From Paenibacillus pectinilyticus (GTDB taxonomy: Bacteria; Bacillota; Bacilli; Paenibacillales; NBRC-103111): 64,000 nucleotides of DNA. Positions 60,452-64,000 of this stretch are shown in pieces (within the stretch, counting starts at the first letter, position 1; the number at the start of each line of letters is the position of its first letter). A program made the translations under genes and the position numbers. The stretch covers positions 124,001 through 188,000 of the forward strand of contig NZ_LYPC01000026.1 in the NCBI RefSeq assembly GCF_001700435.1, read 5' to 3'. The notes under the pieces were generated by a model. That model saw only the letters and a program-made list of their open reading frames with translations, made no database searches and had not been told where the DNA came from.

Positions 60452-62917
60452 ATGAAATTGATAACTAGGTTAAATCAAATTAGATTGGGGCGTTTAATCA
60501 CAATATTCATACTCGCAGTAGTAGCCGTTTTTGTTTCAACTAACACGAAAGCAAGCGCTTCCAATAATGGGCTAGCCCAAAAGCCGCTAATGGGCTGGAG
60601 CAGCTACAGTATGCAGGTTTATACGAATGGCGGCACCACCTGGATTACGGAGGCACAGATTAAAGCCCAATCTGACGCGATGCATACGAACCTGCAATCC
60701 CACGGCTATAATCGTATTAATATTGATGCGGCCTGGAATTCAGGCATAGACGCTTATGGGCGTCCTTTGCCAAGCGCTGCGCTATATCCAAGCGGTTTTA
60801 CAAATCTGGTCAATTATGTGCATGCCAATGGACAAAAGATCGGTATTTATTGGATTCCAGGCATGACGAAAGATGCTTATAATGCGAATTCGCCCATTTA
60901 CGGAACATCCTGCCATACACAGGACATTGTCGTTTTGCCATTAACTACGGCCGATTATTGGAATAGTAATTATAAGATTAATTTCTCTAATCCTTGCGCA
61001 CAGAGTTATATCACTTCCATTGCCGACCTGTTTGCATCATGGGGGGTCGATTTACTTAAATTCGACAGCGTCACGCCAGGGTCTGGTCATAACGATACGT
61101 CGATCGATGCACGTGGTGATGTTGCCGCATGGGCTACTGCGCTGGCCCCGCACAATATATGGTTAGAGCTTTCTTGGGCTTTGGATCATAACTATGTAGA
61201 TACATGGAAGCAGTATGCGAACGGCTGGCGCATCGAATGGGATGTCGAATGTTATTGTGCGGGTGTTTCCTTAACGAATTGGAATAGCGTTGTCCAGCGT
61301 TATCCCGATGTGGTGGGTTGGTGGAGAGATGCCGGTCCAGGGGGATGGAATGATTTGGATTCCTTAGATATTGGCAATGGTGCCATGGATGGGTTGACGC
61401 AGGATGAGCGGCAATCAGCCATGACCTTATGGGCCATGTCGTCCGCACAATTTTACTTGGGTAGCGATTTGACCAATTTGGACAGCTTTGACCTTGGATT
61501 ATTGACCAATGATGAAGTGATTGCTGTTAATCAAGCGGGTCATCCAGCACATCCTGTCGGTGCAGTTACTACGACTAACCAGCAGGTTTGGTATGCCAAT
61601 AACGGAGATGGCAGTTATACAGTAGGATTAGTTAATCTGGGCAGCAGCGCCGCTACCGTCACTGTGAATTGGAACGATATCGGCTTGAACGGTTCTGCAA
61701 CAGTTAGAGATTTATGGATCCATACAGATCTTGGAACCTTTAACTCGAGCTTCAGCTCCACCAATCTGGCTTCACATGCTTCGCGCTTACTGAAAGTTGT
61801 AACGAATGGCGGATCACTTACCGTCAATGATGACGATAACGGGATTAAATATACAGGTGCTTGGCAGCGAAGTTGGAATAGAGGATTAGGCGATTATATG
61901 GATGATGTGCATTACACTTCAACGAATAACGATTACGTTGAATATACGTTTCAGGGAACAGGCATTGATATGGTTACTGAAAAGGACGCTTCGCAGGGCA
62001 ATGTCGATATCTATGTGGATGGTGTGTTTAAACAAACGGTGAGTACGTATAACGCCAGTCGATTAGCTCAGCAAACGGTGTACAGCATTACGGGATTGTC
62101 AAATGGCTCACACACGATTAAGGGTGTGAAAAAGACGGGAACGTATATGTTGCTCGATAAATTAAACTTTACCGTAGCGGCCCCCATTCAAGTGAATGAT
62201 ACGGACACAGGCATCACATATACGGGAACTTGGAATCTCAGCAGCGGCAGAGGTTTTGGGGATTACAACGATGATGTGCACTGGACCCAAACGAACAACG
62301 ATTATTTCCAGTATACGTTTACGGGAACCGGAATTAATTTGATTTCGGAAAAGGATCCCTCCCAAGGCAATATCGATATCTACGTGGATAATGTATTTAA
62401 ACAAACCGTGAGTACGTATAATGCGAGTCGATTGGCCCAACAAACGGTTTACAGTATTTCAGGTCTATCTAACGGTTCTCATACGATTAAAGGTGTAAAA
62501 ACTTCCGGAACTTTTATGCTGTTAGATAAATTGAGTTTTACTGGTGGAACCAAGATTCAATATAACGATACAGACCCCGGAATTACTTATTCAGGAGCCT
62601 GGTCGCTTAATAGCGGTAGAGGATTCGGAGACTACAACAATGATGTGCATTTTACACAGACCAATAATGATTATTATCAATTTACTTTTACAGGAACAGG
62701 TATTGATTTAATTACAGAAAAGAGTACGGGGCAAGGCAACATGGACATCTATGTGGATAATGTGCTTCAACAAACGGTGAGTGCTTATAATGCGAGCTTG
62801 CTGTCTCAGCAAACGTTGTTTAGTATTTCTGGACTATCCAATACATCGCATACCTTGAAAGTCGTGAAGAAAACAGGCACATATCTCATTCTAGATTCTC
62901 TACGTGTGATTCATTAA
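60452..62917 (+). CDS. Secreted GH27-type alpha-galactosidase with three C-terminal beta-sandwich modules
   Basis: 821 residues from ATG 60452 after AAAGGAG. A signal peptide ends near A-S-A-S (about residue 40). GH27 retaining catalytic domain: P-L-M-G-W-S-S-Y, I-N-I-D-A-A-W, the nucleophile Asp205 in L-L-K-F-D-S-V, the acid/base Asp264 in R-I-E-W-D-V, and G-G-W-N-D-L-D-S-L-D-I-G-N-G. A short all-beta domain follows (about 370-455). Three modules of about 119 residues each (about 457, 580, 703) repeat Y-T-G-x-W, G-D-Y-x-D-D-V-H, G-N-x-D-I-Y-V-D and S-T-Y-N-A-S-R; they are probably carbohydrate-binding, though I do not recognise the family. It removes terminal alpha-galactose or alpha-GalNAc outside the cell. 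The partial gene downstream starts 37 bp later. Confidence 0.87.
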   Translation: MKLITRLNQIRLGRLITIFILAVVAVFVSTNTKASASNNGLAQKPLMGWSSYSMQVYTNGGTTWITEAQIKAQSDAMHTNLQSHGYNRINIDAAWNSGIDAYGRPLPSAALYPSGFTNLVNYVHANGQKIGIYWIPGMTKDAYNANSPIYGTSCHTQDIVVLPLTTADYWNSNYKINFSNPCAQSYITSIADLFASWGVDLLKFDSVTPGSGHNDTSIDARGDVAAWATALAPHNIWLELSWALDHNYVDTWKQYANGWRIEWDVECYCAGVSLTNWNSVVQRYPDVVGWWRDAGPGGWNDLDSLDIGNGAMDGLTQDERQSAMTLWAMSSAQFYLGSDLTNLDSFDLGLLTNDEVIAVNQAGHPAHPVGAVTTTNQQVWYANNGDGSYTVGLVNLGSSAATVTVNWNDIGLNGSATVRDLWIHTDLGTFNSSFSSTNLASHASRLLKVVTNGGSLTVNDDDNGIKYTGAWQRSWNRGLGDYMDDVHYTSTNNDYVEYTFQGTGIDMVTEKDASQGNVDIYVDGVFKQTVSTYNASRLAQQTVYSITGLSNGSHTIKGVKKTGTYMLLDKLNFTVAAPIQVNDTDTGITYTGTWNLSSGRGFGDYNDDVHWTQTNNDYFQYTFTGTGINLISEKDPSQGNIDIYVDNVFKQTVSTYNASRLAQQTVYSISGLSNGSHTIKGVKTSGTFMLLDKLSFTGGTKIQYNDTDPGITYSGAWSLNSGRGFGDYNNDVHFTQTNNDYYQFTFTGTGIDLITEKSTGQGNMDIYVDNVLQQTVSAYNASLLSQQTLFSISGLSNTSHTLKVVKKTGTYLILDSLRVIH

Positions 62918-62953
62918 GATGCACTGATTAAAATTCGAAAGGGGCTTGTGAAG

Positions 62954-64000
62954 ATGGTAACCAGAATGCATGAACAAAAGTCAGGATTTTCAATTTGGGG
63001 TATTTCTATCTGGATAGCAGCGATATGCTTGATGGCAATATTGCTGTTAAGTAAACCTGCAAGCGCTGCTGTAGCAGGGCTAACTTTTGATGGGCCCGAG
63101 TACATCAACAATGCGTCGACGGATCAGAATGCTACCGTGAATCCGTATATCGATGGTACGTTAGGAACATGGAAGAAAGACGCCAATAATTTGTATGTGT
63201 TGAATGGCAAATGGGATGCCTTTAAGCTGTACTACGGGCCGCTAAGCAACCCTTTCCAGAATTTTGTTGGCAATGTGAGTATTGACCATAACGGATGGGA
63301 TGGGTTGACTTGGATCTCCGGCGTATATAAATATGCCGACGGCACATTGCTAGGGCTTGTTCACAGAGAAAGATATTGGTCCAATTCAGCAAATGATTGC
63401 TTCTATCTTGGCTTAGCTAAGTCAACTGACGGCGGTTTGAATTGGAAATACTTAGGAGATGTATTGAGCCCGCATGTGAACTACAAAGAACCGGTTACGA
63501 ACGGAGTGAATTCAGCTGCTGGTAATGTCGCCGGAGTTCCTTATGTGGTAGTTGGCAGTGATCTCTATATTTATTTTAATGAACAAACAGGCACGGAGAA
63601 AAGAATGAGTGTCGCTAAAGCATCGCTAGCTACGATTAAAACTGCTATTGATAGCAATACGACAACACCTTTTTATAAGTACAATAACGGTACTTGGACG
63701 GAACCGGCAATGGGCGGAACAGGCTCGAATATCATCCCTGGGGGAACGGTTACAAATGTAGGATTAGACTATTATGGAGGGCATAATCTCCGGGATTTCC
63801 ATTCAGACGCTGCTTATGTTCCTGGACTTGGCAAATATGTGATTACGGTCAACGATGAAGGCGGGAGCAGGCTGCTGCTATACTCATCTACGGATGGATT
63901 AAATTGGGGAGAGGAAACAGTCATTGACGCTGCTCAGAGTGGAACGGATTACCGCATGCCGTATTCGACGATGATGAGCCTTTCTAGCGGTACATCGGAT
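62954..64000 (+). CDS. Secreted BNR/beta-propeller protein (3' end outside window)
   Basis: 349 codons from ATG 62954, nine bases after AAAGGGG, open to the window end. I translated this by hand. A signal peptide with an atypical long N-region ends near A-S-A-A (about residue 42). The body has Asp-box-like motifs: S-T-D-G-G-L-N-W (about residue 160) and S-S-T-D-G-L-N-W near the end, plus repeated beta-strands, as in sialidase-like or GH43-like propellers. The catalytic residues cannot be judged in the visible part. It probably shares a transcript with the GH27 gene, as no terminator lies between them. Confidence 0.75.
   Translation, partial: MVTRMHEQKSGFSIWGISIWIAAICLMAILLLSKPASAAVAGLTFDGPEYINNASTDQNATVNPYIDGTLGTWKKDANNLYVLNGKWDAFKLYYGPLSNPFQNFVGNVSIDHNGWDGLTWISGVYKYADGTLLGLVHRERYWSNSANDCFYLGLAKSTDGGLNWKYLGDVLSPHVNYKEPVTNGVNSAAGNVAGVPYVVVGSDLYIYFNEQTGTEKRMSVAKASLATIKTAIDSNTTTPFYKYNNGTWTEPAMGGTGSNIIPGGTVTNVGLDYYGGHNLRDFHSDAAYVPGLGKYVITVNDEGGSRLLLYSSTDGLNWGEETVIDAAQSGTDYRMPYSTMMSLSSGTSD

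Overview
The window looks like the chromosome of a Paenibacillus-type soil Firmicute. Supporting signs are strong AGGAGG-type ribosome binding sites with frequent TTG and GTG starts, S-layer homology (SLH) anchored giant exoproteins, several MalFG-type and LplB/YtcP-type sugar ABC importers, membrane-bound AraC regulators and cre-like sites. Almost everything serves the capture and breakdown of complex plant or microbial glycans. No rRNA, tRNA, phage, transposase or CRISPR locus was seen.

Layout. 1-6436: the end of a sugar-binding protein gene, two MalF/MalG-type permeases and a secreted double beta-helix protein with two discoidin-like domains. 6437-6795: a degenerate direct repeat and a terminator. 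6796-9931 (minus): a three-gene operon (ferritin-like protein, aldo/keto reductase, SGNH hydrolase) divergent from an AraC regulator (10065-10955). 11052-12642: a CBS-pair protein and a GAF-GGDEF cyclase. 12643-13180: hairpins and a 52-bp-period repeat array. 13273-19917: a compact operon with a promoter and perfect LacI-type operator, ABC importer, LacI regulator, BadF-type sugar kinase and GH4 glycosidase, closed by a second copy of the operator. 20142-23098: a 7TM histidine kinase and a response regulator with a SARP-like output half. 23241-30536: a 2431-residue SLH surface protein with eight four-cysteine repeats. 30738-31703: a double GNAT protein.

31793-43859: a membrane AraC regulator divergent from an LplB/YtcP/lipoprotein importer, then an SLH-anchored heparinase II/III-like polysaccharide lyase. 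44063-44925: a second 51/52-bp array related to the first. 44956-46209 (minus): a PL14-like lyase with a CBM6. 46718-52658: an AraC regulator divergent from two cytoplasmic GH95-type glycosidases. 52786-64000: a second membrane AraC regulator, an SGNH hydrolase, another LplB/YtcP/lipoprotein importer, a secreted GH27-type alpha-galactosidase and the start of a secreted BNR/beta-propeller protein.

How it works together (inference): secreted or wall-anchored lyases and glycosidases cut polymers outside, dedicated binding proteins and permeases import the oligosaccharides, and cytoplasmic GH4, GH95 and SGNH enzymes finish the job. None of the four importers carries its own ATPase gene, so a shared ATPase elsewhere is expected. 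The most interesting non-coding signals are the two related hairpin arrays with covarying stem bases, a three-box TGTAC promoter architecture repeated upstream of three genes in the last locus, and LacI-type operators at both ends of the kinase/GH4 operon.
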